Positions 5,953 through 12,296 of a stretch of 13,295 nucleotides of DNA are shown one piece after another (the stretch's first letter is position 1; the number at the start of each line of letters is the position of its first letter). A program made the translations under genes and the position numbers. The notes beneath the pieces were generated by a model. That model made no database searches. It was not told the origin of the DNA and worked only from the letters and a program-made list of their open reading frames with translations. Source of the stretch: Deltaproteobacteria bacterium (GTDB taxonomy: Bacteria; Desulfobacterota; DSM-4660; Desulfatiglandales; Desulfatiglandaceae); the NCBI GenBank assembly GCA_019313765.1, contig JAFDAP010000010.1, positions 1-13,295 on the forward strand, in the 5' to 3' direction.

Positions 5953-7873
5953 CATCGCCCACTTCCTGAATGCGCAGGTCCGTTTTGATACGCTGTGTTC
6001 TTCCGTCCTCATAGGTGATGGTCATATCCAGATGGACTTCATCCGTGTCTTTATAAAGGCTTTCCACAATATCCTTGTATCTCTTTTCCATAAAACCCCT
6101 TCTGAGCTTACTGGTCCTGGTCAATTCATCATCGTCCGCATCAAATGCCTTGAAGAGGTTTACAAATTTTTTTATCCTTGCCGGTTCCGGAAGATCCTTA
6201 TTGGCCTGTTCTATCTGTTTCTGGATAAGATCGTAGACCTTTTTATTCTGGGAAAGCTCAGGATAGCTCGTGTAGTTGATCTTATTCTCATCCGCCCACT
6301 TGCCGACCACGGAATAGTCAATACACATGACCGCGGTTACAAAAGGGAGTTTATCCCCGACTACCCAGGCATCCTGTACATGGGGACTGAATTTGAGCCT
6401 GCTCTCGAGATACTGGGGGGCAAAGGGCCTGTCATCATTAAGGGTCATAACGTCTTTTGACCGGTCAAACACAACCAGATGCCCATCATCGTCAATGAAA
6501 CCGGTGTCCCCTGAATAAAGCCAACCATCTTTCAGGGTCTTTTCGGTTGCCTCATCATTCTTATAGTAACCTATGAAGACCGACGGGCTTTTGGATATGA
6601 TCTCCCCGTCTTCCGTAATCTTTATCTCGGTGCCGGGAATGGCGGTGCCGACGGTATCAAATTTAATGTCTCCATCCCTGTGCACAACTGATATTCCGCC
6701 TATCTCCGTCTGCCCGTATATCTGTTTGAGGTTTACGCCAAGGGCATGGAAAAAGCGAAAATGGTCCGGGCCCATGGCTGCCCCGCCCGTATAACAGTGC
6801 CGTAGCCGTGACATCCCGAGGTGGTCCTTGAGCTTTTTCTGCATGATTATGTGGGCAAAATATTTCAAGGCTTTCCAGTGCCATGGAACCGGTTTCTTTT
6901 CAAAGTTAAGCTCGCCAACGTGATATCCTATCTTGGTGGCTACCTCATATGACTTTCTCTTTATCCAGGTGGAATCGAGATATTTCACCTGTACCTGTCT
7001 TGTCAGGCCCTCATAAAGCCTTGGGGCCGCAAACATGACATGAGGCCCGATCTCTCGAATATTATGCTGGGCCGTTTCCGGTTCCTCGGGGAAATTGAGG
7101 GTATAACCGACCTGGAGGCCGCAGGATATGGACATCATCTGCTCGCCGATCCATGCAAAGGGGAGATAAGAAACAAAATCATCAGTATCATAACAGGGGT
7201 CAATGGACATGAGACTCTCGCCCATGCTCAACATGTTCCAGTGGGTCAAGAGCGCGCCCTTGGGAAGGGCTGTTGTCCCGGAAGTATAAAACAGGAGGCA
7301 GACGTCGTCACCTTTACCTTCATTGACCATCTTTTCGAAGAGTTCCGGTTCTTTCTTATCCAGTTCCTTGCCGAGTTCCTGGACCTTTATTATGCTGTGG
7401 AGAAATTCCTGGCGGTAACGCCTCATACCCTTTGGGTCATCCCATACGACATGTTCCAGTTTAGGGCAGTCGGGCATAATGGCTAATGCCTTATCCACCT
7501 CTTCCTGGGTCTCTCCCACAAAGAACCTGCTGTCGGAATGGTCGATGATATATTTGACCTCCTCCATCATACAATCCTGAAAAAGCCAGACAGGTATGGC
7601 GCCTGCGCACATGGCGGCCATCTCTGCCCAGACACCCTCCGGCCTGTTATCGCCGATCATGGCCACCTTGTCTCCCTTTTTGAGACCAAGGCTGACCATC
7701 CCCAGGCACAGATATTTTACATTATCATGGTAATCCTGCCATGTGTAAGGCAGCCACACCCCAAACTCCTTCTCTCTCATGGCCACCTTTTTGGTCCCGT
7801 ATCTCTTGCACTGGCTGACAAATAATTGGGGAATGGTCAGGTCTTCGGTTATCTTTACTTTTTCCTCAGCCAT
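5945..7873 (-). CDS. AMP-dependent acyl-CoA synthetase/ligase (long-chain ACS-like)
   Basis: A 642-residue adenylate-forming enzyme that should activate a carboxylic acid with ATP to an acyl-AMP and then form the CoA thioester, probably in the cytoplasm. Visible motifs: the P-loop YTSGTTALPKG at 196-206, YGQTE at 386-390, YSGDTG at 453-458, hinge DRSKD at 470-474, and the C-terminal lysine in TRTSKLRR (Lys589), the likely adenylation lysine. Length and layout fit long-chain fatty-acid ligases and the ligases often found within Liv clusters; a fatty, branched or aromatic acid is possible. The segment after the hinge, LNDDRPFAPQ, lacks the Gly usual there. ATG at 7873 has GAGGAG upstream and begins 1 nt after the livG stop (TAAAATG), indicating translational coupling. 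This coupling suggests uptake followed by CoA activation, which is inference. Confidence 0.92.
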   Translation of the reverse strand: MAEEKVKITEDLTIPQLFVSQCKRYGTKKVAMREKEFGVWLPYTWQDYHDNVKYLCLGMVSLGLKKGDKVAMIGDNRPEGVWAEMAAMCAGAIPVWLFQDCMMEEVKYIIDHSDSRFFVGETQEEVDKALAIMPDCPKLEHVVWDDPKGMRRYRQEFLHSIIKVQELGKELDKKEPELFEKMVNEGKGDDVCLLFYTSGTTALPKGALLTHWNMLSMGESLMSIDPCYDTDDFVSYLPFAWIGEQMMSISCGLQVGYTLNFPEEPETAQHNIREIGPHVMFAAPRLYEGLTRQVQVKYLDSTWIKRKSYEVATKIGYHVGELNFEKKPVPWHWKALKYFAHIIMQKKLKDHLGMSRLRHCYTGGAAMGPDHFRFFHALGVNLKQIYGQTEIGGISVVHRDGDIKFDTVGTAIPGTEIKITEDGEIISKSPSVFIGYYKNDEATEKTLKDGWLYSGDTGFIDDDGHLVVFDRSKDVMTLNDDRPFAPQYLESRLKFSPHVQDAWVVGDKLPFVTAVMCIDYSVVGKWADENKINYTSYPELSQNKKVYDLIQKQIEQANKDLPEPARIKKFVNLFKAFDADDDELTRTSKLRRGFMEKRYKDIVESLYKDTDEVHLDMTITYEDGRTQRIKTDLRIQEVGDEK

Positions 7874-7874
7874 T

Positions 7875-8696
7875 TTATCTCCTCGATATATAAAGGTCTT
7901 CTGCGCCTAAATATGCCTTCACAACCTCAGGGTTCTTGCCGACCTCTTCAGGGGTCCCATCGGTAATGATATTACCGAAATTGAGGACAAGGACATGGTG
8001 GGAGATGTCCATGACTACCCCCATATCGTGCTCCACCAGTATACAGGTTGTCTTCCAGCGTTCCTCTTCATTGATGTCTAAAATAAACCTGGCCATGTCC
8101 TCTACTTCTTCAAGGTTTAACCCTGCCATGGGTTCATCCAATAGGATTATCTCCGGCCTGAGGGCTAAGGCCCTTCCAAGCTCAACCCTCTTTTGTAACC
8201 CATAGGGAAGCATATGGGCCACTTGATCACGGATACTCTCAATCTCCAAAAGATCGACAATCTCCTCTTCAATAAACTTTCTCTCTTGTATCTCCTCATT
8301 TTTTGTCTTACCCTGATAAATAGAGCCACTCAGGATGCCCGATTTGAGATGTATGTGGGAGCCCATCTTGATATTATCAAGCACAGTCATACCACCATAT
8401 AACTCCAATTTCTGGAATGTCCTGCCGATTCCAAGCGCCGCCCTCTTATGAGGCGAAAGATTGTTGATATTCTGGCCTTTATAATAAATATTCCCTTTCT
8501 GGGGGCGATAAAGACCATTAATACAGTTCATCATCACTGTCTTACCGGCGCCATTCGGGCCGATAATCGAGTGTATCTCGCCCTTCTTTACTTCCATGCT
8601 CACGTCGGCAATGGCTTCCACCTTACCAAATGACATATGGATGTCTTCGAGCTTTAAGAGGGTATCGCCTTCTTTCAACTCCCCAATTTGACCCAT
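7875..8696 (-). CDS. livG: Liv-type ABC transporter ATP-binding protein, LivG
   Basis: A 273-residue ATPase. From the chosen start: Walker A GPNGAGKT at 46-53, Q-loop TFQ at 93-95, the LivG-type signature LPYGLQKRVE at 163-172, Walker B IILLDEP at 183-189, and H-loop VEHD with His223. An insert of about 30 residues after the Q-loop (LKSGILSGSIYQGKTKNEE) is usual for LivG. The start at 8696 (ATGGGTCAAATT) is preferred because GGAGG lies 8 nt upstream; the earlier ATG at 8711 has no ribosome binding site and itself overlaps that GGAGG. It is the first gene of the operon, with a likely promoter at 8812-8841. Confidence 0.94.
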   Translation of the reverse strand: MGQIGELKEGDTLLKLEDIHMSFGKVEAIADVSMEVKKGEIHSIIGPNGAGKTVMMNCINGLYRPQKGNIYYKGQNINNLSPHKRAALGIGRTFQKLELYGGMTVLDNIKMGSHIHLKSGILSGSIYQGKTKNEEIQERKFIEEEIVDLLEIESIRDQVAHMLPYGLQKRVELGRALALRPEIILLDEPMAGLNLEEVEDMARFILDINEEERWKTTCILVEHDMGVVMDISHHVLVLNFGNIITDGTPEEVGKNPEVVKAYLGAEDLYISRR

Positions 8697-8811
8697 GCTG
8701 CTGGCCTCCATTCTGAGTTATATTGTGATTTGTCTTAGGTACTTGTCATACAGATGAGAAAAAATGGTTAGCTAAAATCGGTTTCCTTAATAACCTGCAA
8801 CGAACACGAAT

Positions 8812-8841
8812 ATTCTTACTCGCATGTGAAATTTTTGTCAA
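8812..8841 (-). promoter_or_regulatory. Probable sigma70 promoter for the liv-ligase operon
   Basis: On the minus strand a perfect -35 TTGACA (8836-8841) is followed after 18 bp by AAGAAT (8812-8817; 4 of 6 matches to TATAAT). Transcription would begin near 8805, leaving about 110 nt before the livG start. This is the only strong -35 box seen between the dGTPase stop and livG. Confidence 0.5.
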
Positions 8842-8854
8842 CCAGTTTTGACAA
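8835..8854. promoter_or_regulatory. Inverted repeat overlapping the -35 box (possible operator)
   Basis: TTGTCAA (8835-8841) and TTGACAA (8848-8854) form a perfect 7-bp inverted repeat with a 6-bp spacer. One half is the -35 hexamer of the likely livG promoter. The size and placement suit a dimeric repressor such as a TetR- or GntR-family protein, but no regulator gene is in the window, so the identity is unknown. Confidence 0.4.
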
Positions 8855-8898
8855 GAAATATTGCACAAAAATAATCCATTTATAACCGCCTGAAGATA

Positions 8899-8912
8899 CC
8901 TGATCCCAGGTA
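8899..8912. other. Small hairpin in the dGTPase-livG gap
   Basis: ACCTG and CAGGT pair around a 4-nt loop (ATCC) about 46 nt past the dGTPase stop codon. On the minus strand no T tract follows at once, so it is a weak candidate for an end-of-transcript structure. Apart from this and the livG promoter, the gap at 8697-8957 is AT-rich with nothing else recognisable. Confidence 0.25.
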
Positions 8913-8957
8913 ATTCCATTGCTATTATAAAACTTCAATTATACAATTATATTTCGG

Positions 8958-10127
8958 CTAAAAAAGACCGGGTCTTATCTCGGGAATAAAATTTTTGTGA
9001 CACTGGTCCAAAAAATAATCATCCGTCATGCCGGCAATGAAATCCCTTACAATTCCCGGGGTCGGTGTTTTTTCCCTGTACTCTTCTGACATTCCATCCA
9101 AAAACTGCCTGTAAATAACAGAATCCTCATTTCCGGTTTCAAGGTCCCTGAAATATGCCTCGAACAGCAACTCAAACATCAAATTGACTTTGGGGGTCTG
9201 TTCCTTAACCTTCTTGTTCATATAAATAAGGTCCTGGTTAAACGACTTCAGCCGCCTGAGCGCCTCTCCCACCTCGCTGCTAAAACACACATGGGGCTTA
9301 TCCAGGCTGTTTGCAATAAGGTCCTCCACAAGGCAGTAAACAATTTTTCCATTGGTATTCCCTAAAATTCCAGAGCACTCTTTCGGTATGTCTTCGCGGT
9401 CAATAAGGCCCAGCCTGATGGCGTCTTCGATATCCCGGCCAATATAGCTTATGGTATCGGCCATCCTGACCACACACCCCTCTAAAGTCATTGGCCGAAT
9501 ATCAATGGAGGGATCCTCCCCTTTACGTGCCATTTCATCGTCTAATTTTTCAAAATTCTTGCCTTTTTGGGGATTCAATGCCTGTGAATGCAGCTCCCCG
9601 TCATGACACAGTATCCCATCCAGGACCTGTAATGTCAGGTTCCAGCCCCTCCCTTTCCGCTCTATGTCCTGCAAGAATCTTACGCCCTGTATGTTATGAA
9701 GGCAATGACCCATGTTATGTGCCTGACACAGGACCGAGAGGAATCTTTCGCCATCGTGCCCGAACGGGGTGTGCCCGATATCATGCCCCAGCGCTATTGC
9801 CTCAATCAAATCCTCATTAAGCCTGAGAAGACGACCGACGGTTCTTCCAATTTTTGATACAAGTTGTACGTGCAAGACCCGGTGCGTGATATGATCGTTT
9901 TTTATCAGATAAAAGACCTGAGTCTTGTCAATATAACGGGAGTATGCCAGGGAGTGGAGTATGCGATCCGTATCAACAGAAAAATTTTGTCTGTGTCCCC
10001 TGTCTACTTCAGCCTCTTCTTTTCTCCTCACCGCATTACGAGTCAGAAAAGCCCACGGCGAAAGTCTTTCTTCCTCCCTCTCATCAAGCTCCTTCTTTAT
10101 CTTGACCAACAGCTCGCCTTTTTTCAC
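8958..10127 (-). CDS. dgt: dGTPase-like HD-domain phosphohydrolase
   Basis: A 389-residue member of the dGTP triphosphohydrolase (Dgt) family, which cleaves dNTPs to nucleoside and triphosphate. Metal-binding HD residues are visible: His82 in THRVLH, His115-Asp116 in ALGHDIGHTPFGHDGE, and a later Asp224 in RMADTISYIGRDIEDA. The N-terminal DRGHRQNFSVDTDRILHSLAYSR matches the family region before the HD domain. It is much shorter than E. coli Dgt (about 500 residues) and fits the shorter bacterial class; substrate preference may differ from dGTP. The start is GTG at 10127, overlapping the stop of the small upstream gene as GTGA, with AGGAGGGG about 10 nt upstream. It is therefore coupled to the upstream small protein. 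Confidence 0.88.
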   Translation of the reverse strand: MKKGELLVKIKKELDEREEERLSPWAFLTRNAVRRKEEAEVDRGHRQNFSVDTDRILHSLAYSRYIDKTQVFYLIKNDHITHRVLHVQLVSKIGRTVGRLLRLNEDLIEAIALGHDIGHTPFGHDGERFLSVLCQAHNMGHCLHNIQGVRFLQDIERKGRGWNLTLQVLDGILCHDGELHSQALNPQKGKNFEKLDDEMARKGEDPSIDIRPMTLEGCVVRMADTISYIGRDIEDAIRLGLIDREDIPKECSGILGNTNGKIVYCLVEDLIANSLDKPHVCFSSEVGEALRRLKSFNQDLIYMNKKVKEQTPKVNLMFELLFEAYFRDLETGNEDSVIYRQFLDGMSEEYREKTPTPGIVRDFIAGMTDDYFLDQCHKNFIPEIRPGLF

Positions 10128-10378
10128 TCGCCAGGCCCCTCCTCTTTCTGGTCGTCTTTAAAATAAACCCTTTTCAGCTCATTTAAAATAGTTTTTCCCC
10201 TTTTTGCAATAACTTGGTGTGCCTTTTCAGCAACGTAACGGGATTCATTTTCCAGTTCATGCTCTGCAGGAACCGGTTTGCCCACCTTTTTGTATTTCCA
10301 GCGCAAGAGGGAACGTGCAACCTTATTCTCGGCATCGCGAGCAAGCTTCCTGACGTTTTTCTTGATTTGTTCGTCCAT
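10124..10378 (-). CDS. Small charged protein of unknown function
   Basis: An 84-residue protein I do not recognise. It is rich in Lys, Arg and Glu and is predicted by eye to be mostly helical, with NVRKLARDAENKVARSLLRWKYKK in the first third and an acidic, disordered-looking tail (DDQKEEGPGE). There is no signal peptide, membrane segment or Cys/His metal motif. ATG at 10378 has GGGGG 7 nt upstream. Its stop overlaps the dGTPase start by 4 nt, so the two are probably co-translated, and a role tied to the dGTPase or to nucleic acid is possible but unproven. The overlap, ribosome binding site and clean frame support a real gene. Confidence 0.7.
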   Translation of the reverse strand: MDEQIKKNVRKLARDAENKVARSLLRWKYKKVGKPVPAEHELENESRYVAEKAHQVIAKRGKTILNELKRVYFKDDQKEEGPGE

Positions 10379-10426
10379 GCTTTGTCCCCCTTATTTCCTT
10401 TTTTACTTGAAAAATAAAAACAGCGA

Positions 10427-10452
10427 TGTTATATAAATTCGTTTATGAATTT
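10427..10452 (-). promoter_or_regulatory. Possible -10 region and palindrome upstream of the small gene-dgt unit
   Basis: On the minus strand a TATAAC box (5 of 6 to TATAAT, near 10428-10433) lies about 50 nt before the small gene, but no good -35 box stands 16-18 bp upstream. The inverted repeat AAATTC (10435-10440) and GAATTT (10447-10452) with a 6-bp spacer sits just upstream of the box and could be an operator. Both may be chance in AT-rich DNA. Confidence 0.3.
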
Positions 10453-10488
10453 TGAGTTTTTATTCCGGCAAACGCAGGCTTTGGGGAA

Positions 10489-10697
10489 TAGGAGGCTGTC
10501 CGAGAATGGCTTCGTAGCGAGATCGAGCGAAAATTTTGAGGGCAAGTCGAAGATCCCGGACTTTGAGCGGGGGCGACAAGGCCAAAACGGCCGTAAGCGT
10601 AGCAGTAGCCTACGTTGAGGATGTTTTGGGCTTGACAACGCAGCCATCAAAATTTGCAGCCGATCGCAGTAGAAGTCTATTTTCGGACAGCCTCCTA
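10489..10697. mobile_element. 209-bp foldback element with terminal inverted repeats and TA flanks (MITE-like)
   Basis: The ends, AGGAGGCTGTCCGAGAAT (10490-10507) and its complement at 10679-10696, pair over 18 bp with one mismatch, and TA stands at both borders (10489-10490, 10696-10697). Internal arms also pair in order: 10521-10539 with 10647-10667 (imperfect), GCCAAAAC (10581-10588) with GTTTTGGGC (10623-10631), and CGTAG (10598-10602) with CTACG (10610-10614). The whole element can fold as one long branched hairpin. There is no transposase or convincing gene inside. TA target duplication would fit a non-autonomous element moved by an IS630- or related transposase. A structured RNA is the alternative. 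It lies between the divergent dgt and rpsB units. Confidence 0.65.
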
Positions 10698-10727
10698 GTG
10701 CCGCCTTTTCAGTTTAGCCGAAGGTTT

Positions 10728-10757
10728 TTGAAGCCCTGTCCATTTGGGAGCTATTTT
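10728..10757 (+). promoter_or_regulatory. Weak candidate promoter for rpsB
   Basis: TTGAAG (10728-10733) and TATTTT (10752-10757) are separated by 18 bp, with 4 of 6 consensus matches each. It would give a leader of about 200 nt before rpsB, consistent with a regulated ribosomal-protein leader. Other weak boxes exist, so this is tentative. Confidence 0.3.
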
Positions 10758-10799
10758 TGAATATATCAGGCTAAGCCGGTAAGCTCAAGGTAGAAAAAG

Positions 10800-10821
10800 A
10801 TATCTGGTTTCCCCCAGATAT
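10800..10821 (+). promoter_or_regulatory. Leader hairpin upstream of rpsB
   Basis: A perfect 8-bp stem, ATATCTGG (10800-10807) with CCAGATAT (10814-10821), has a 6-nt loop (TTTCCC). No T tract follows, so it is not a terminator. It may be part of a structured rpsB leader. S2 is known to autoregulate rpsB in gammaproteobacteria, but I do not recognise a known S2-binding leader here. Confidence 0.35.
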
Positions 10822-10916
10822 GGTCAGTAACTTCGAGGTAAAAAACGCACGTTCAGAAAATTGCCCGGTGCCCTGTATGCCGCGGGGTGCAAGACATTCT
10901 GAGCGGAGGATAAACC

Positions 10917-10952
10917 GTGGCAATGAGGCCCAACCGGGTTCTCAAGAAATAA
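10917..10952 (+). CDS. Possible 11-codon leader peptide upstream of rpsB
   Basis: A short frame starting with GTG encodes MAMRPNRVLKK and ends in TAA. It has its own perfect GGAGG at 10905-10909, 7 nt upstream of the GTG. Its stop codon directly abuts the rpsB ribosome binding site (TAAGGAGG, 10950-10957), so ribosomes finishing it would stop at the rpsB start. The peptide is strongly basic. This arrangement suggests a leader peptide that couples or controls rpsB translation. Without comparison to relatives a chance frame is not excluded. Confidence 0.45.
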   Translation: MAMRPNRVLKK

Positions 10953-10962
10953 GGAGGATTGT

Positions 10963-11883
10963 ATGGCAGTTGTTAACATGAAAGAGCTTTTGGAAGCGGG
11001 CGTCCATTTCGGACACCAGACAAGACGTTGGAATCCCAAGATGAAACCATACATATTTGGGGCTCGCAACGGGATACACATTATTGACCTTCAAAAAACA
11101 GTCCGGCTTTTCAAAACCACCTATGAATTTATTGTGAAAACTGTGTCTGAAGGATATTCGGTCATATTCGTGGGCACTAAAAAGCAGGGCCATGATTCTA
11201 TTGTAGAGGAAAGTGAACGTTGTGGAATGTTTTATGTGGTCAACCGATGGCTTGGAGGCACGCTGACCAATTTCCAGACCATTAGAAAGAGTATCGCCCG
11301 TCTCAAGGAACTCGAGACCATGAAAAGGGACGGCTCCATCAATCGATATACAAAAAAAGAGATTTTACAGATGGAGAAAGAACTGTTCAAGTTGGAAAAG
11401 AATTTAGGCGGAATCAAGGATATGGACGAACTGCCGGGGGCTATTTTTGTTGTGGATCCCAAGAGGGAAAAAATCGCCGTCCAAGAGGCCAGAAAGTTAG
11501 GAATTCCTGTGGTGGCCATAGCTGATTCCAACTGCGATCCTGACGACATTGATTTTATTCTCCCCGGGAATGATGATGCCATCCGGGCCATAAGACTCAT
11601 ATGCTCCAGGATTGCCGATGCATGTATCGAGGGTCACAATCTGGCCGAGGAGAGATTAAAAGCTGAGGCTGAATTGCGAAAAGAAAAGGAAGCAGCCGAA
11701 GTAGAGGCTTCCGTGTCCACAGAAGGTGAAGAGGGTGGGCCCGAGGTCATAATCCTGCCCAAAAAAGAAGGAGCGAAAACAGAAGAGGAAGCTGGAACTG
11801 AAGCGAAACCGAAACCGGAGGATGAACCTGAACCGGAAGAAAACCTGGAAACCGCAGGACCGGAAGCCGTTGAAGAGAACTGA
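10963..11883 (+). CDS. rpsB: Small-subunit ribosomal protein S2
   Basis: A 306-residue ribosomal protein S2, part of the 30S subunit. The core shows VNMKELLEAGVHFGHQTRRWNPKM at the start, FVGTKKQ near residue 70, NRWLGGTLTNFQTI at about 104-117, and DPKREKIAVQEARKLGIPVVAIADSNCDP near 175-203, all typical. The core ends at about residue 226. The remaining 80 residues are low-complexity, rich in Glu, Ala, Lys and Pro, and strongly acidic near the end, longer than in E. coli S2 (about 241 residues). ATG at 10963 has GGAGG 5 nt upstream. It is first in the conserved order rpsB-tsf-pyrH. Confidence 0.97.
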   Translation: MAVVNMKELLEAGVHFGHQTRRWNPKMKPYIFGARNGIHIIDLQKTVRLFKTTYEFIVKTVSEGYSVIFVGTKKQGHDSIVEESERCGMFYVVNRWLGGTLTNFQTIRKSIARLKELETMKRDGSINRYTKKEILQMEKELFKLEKNLGGIKDMDELPGAIFVVDPKREKIAVQEARKLGIPVVAIADSNCDPDDIDFILPGNDDAIRAIRLICSRIADACIEGHNLAEERLKAEAELRKEKEAAEVEASVSTEGEEGGPEVIILPKKEGAKTEEEAGTEAKPKPEDEPEPEENLETAGPEAVEEN

Positions 11884-11926
11884 TCGCGCTGGAATACGAA
11901 GCTCGGTGGCCGTTCACGGAATTTTT

Positions 11927-12132
11927 GAAATCCCAAATACCAAGCACCAAATTACAAATAAATCTCAAATACCAATGACCAATGACCTAAACTATTTTGA
12001 TTTTTGCAATATTTATGAAAATGTCTTTTTCAATTCATTTGCCATTTTGGTCGAGATCATATGCTGGTTTGGAGTTTTGAATTTCGGTCATTGGAATTTG
12101 ATTGCTATTTGGGATTTGTTATTTGGGATTTC
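11927..12132. repeat. CAAAT-rich imperfect inverted repeat in the rpsB-tsf gap
   Basis: The outer ends are a perfect 13-bp inverted repeat, GAAATCCCAAATA (11927-11939) and TATTTGGGATTTC (12120-12132). Further in, CCAATGACC (11972-11980) pairs with GGTCATTGG (12086-12094). The arms consist of AT-rich words such as CCAAATTACAAATAAATC around a central AT-rich section of about 100 bp. Positions 11942-11970 occur again, inverted, at 44-72. No gene is supported inside. Such repeats are dispersed in several bacterial phyla; I recall some lying near small four-helix-bundle (rRNA-intervening-sequence-type) genes, but none is present here. The element enlarges an otherwise short operon gap. Confidence 0.75.
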
Positions 12133-12296
12133 CACTAACTCAACTGCTCCGTAAACGGATACAATATTTTTAGGTTCACCTCACAAATTTGAACCGTTCA
12201 AGATTCAAGGCTCGAGGCTGGTGAAGGTTTACAAAAGAAAAGAAACCCTGAACCTCTGAACGCCTATCATCAATCCAAAAGGGGGGTATATTCGAA
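12133..12296 (+). other. Gap before tsf, no clear gene or terminator
   Basis: This stretch completes the 413-bp rpsB-tsf gap. TACAAT near 12158-12163 resembles a -10 box, but the sequence 16-18 bp upstream is not a good -35 box. A small palindrome TTGAACCGTTCAA lies at 12189-12201. The tsf ribosome binding site is a G-rich run (AAGGGGGG) about 10 nt before the TTG start. Confidence 0.3.

Noticed and set aside
7040..7486. Plus-strand open frame of 148 codons
   Set aside because: It is the shadow of the acyl-CoA ligase, which carries all catalytic motifs on the minus strand.
10429..10760. Open frames of 73-74 codons on both strands
   Set aside because: They run through the foldback element and its flanks, lack a ribosome binding site, and show no protein-like composition.
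10823..10962. Known riboswitch or known S2 leader upstream of rpsB
   Set aside because: Hairpins are present but I could not match them to a named RNA family, so only the hairpin and the short reading frame are reported.
27..12132. CRISPR array made from the CAAAT-type repeats
   Set aside because: Copies are far apart, inverted and of unequal length; there are no regular repeat-spacer units and no cas genes.
11822..12154. Plus-strand open frame of 110 codons after rpsB
   Set aside because: It overlaps the rpsB tail in another frame and then translates the AT-rich repeat; no ribosome binding site or domain.
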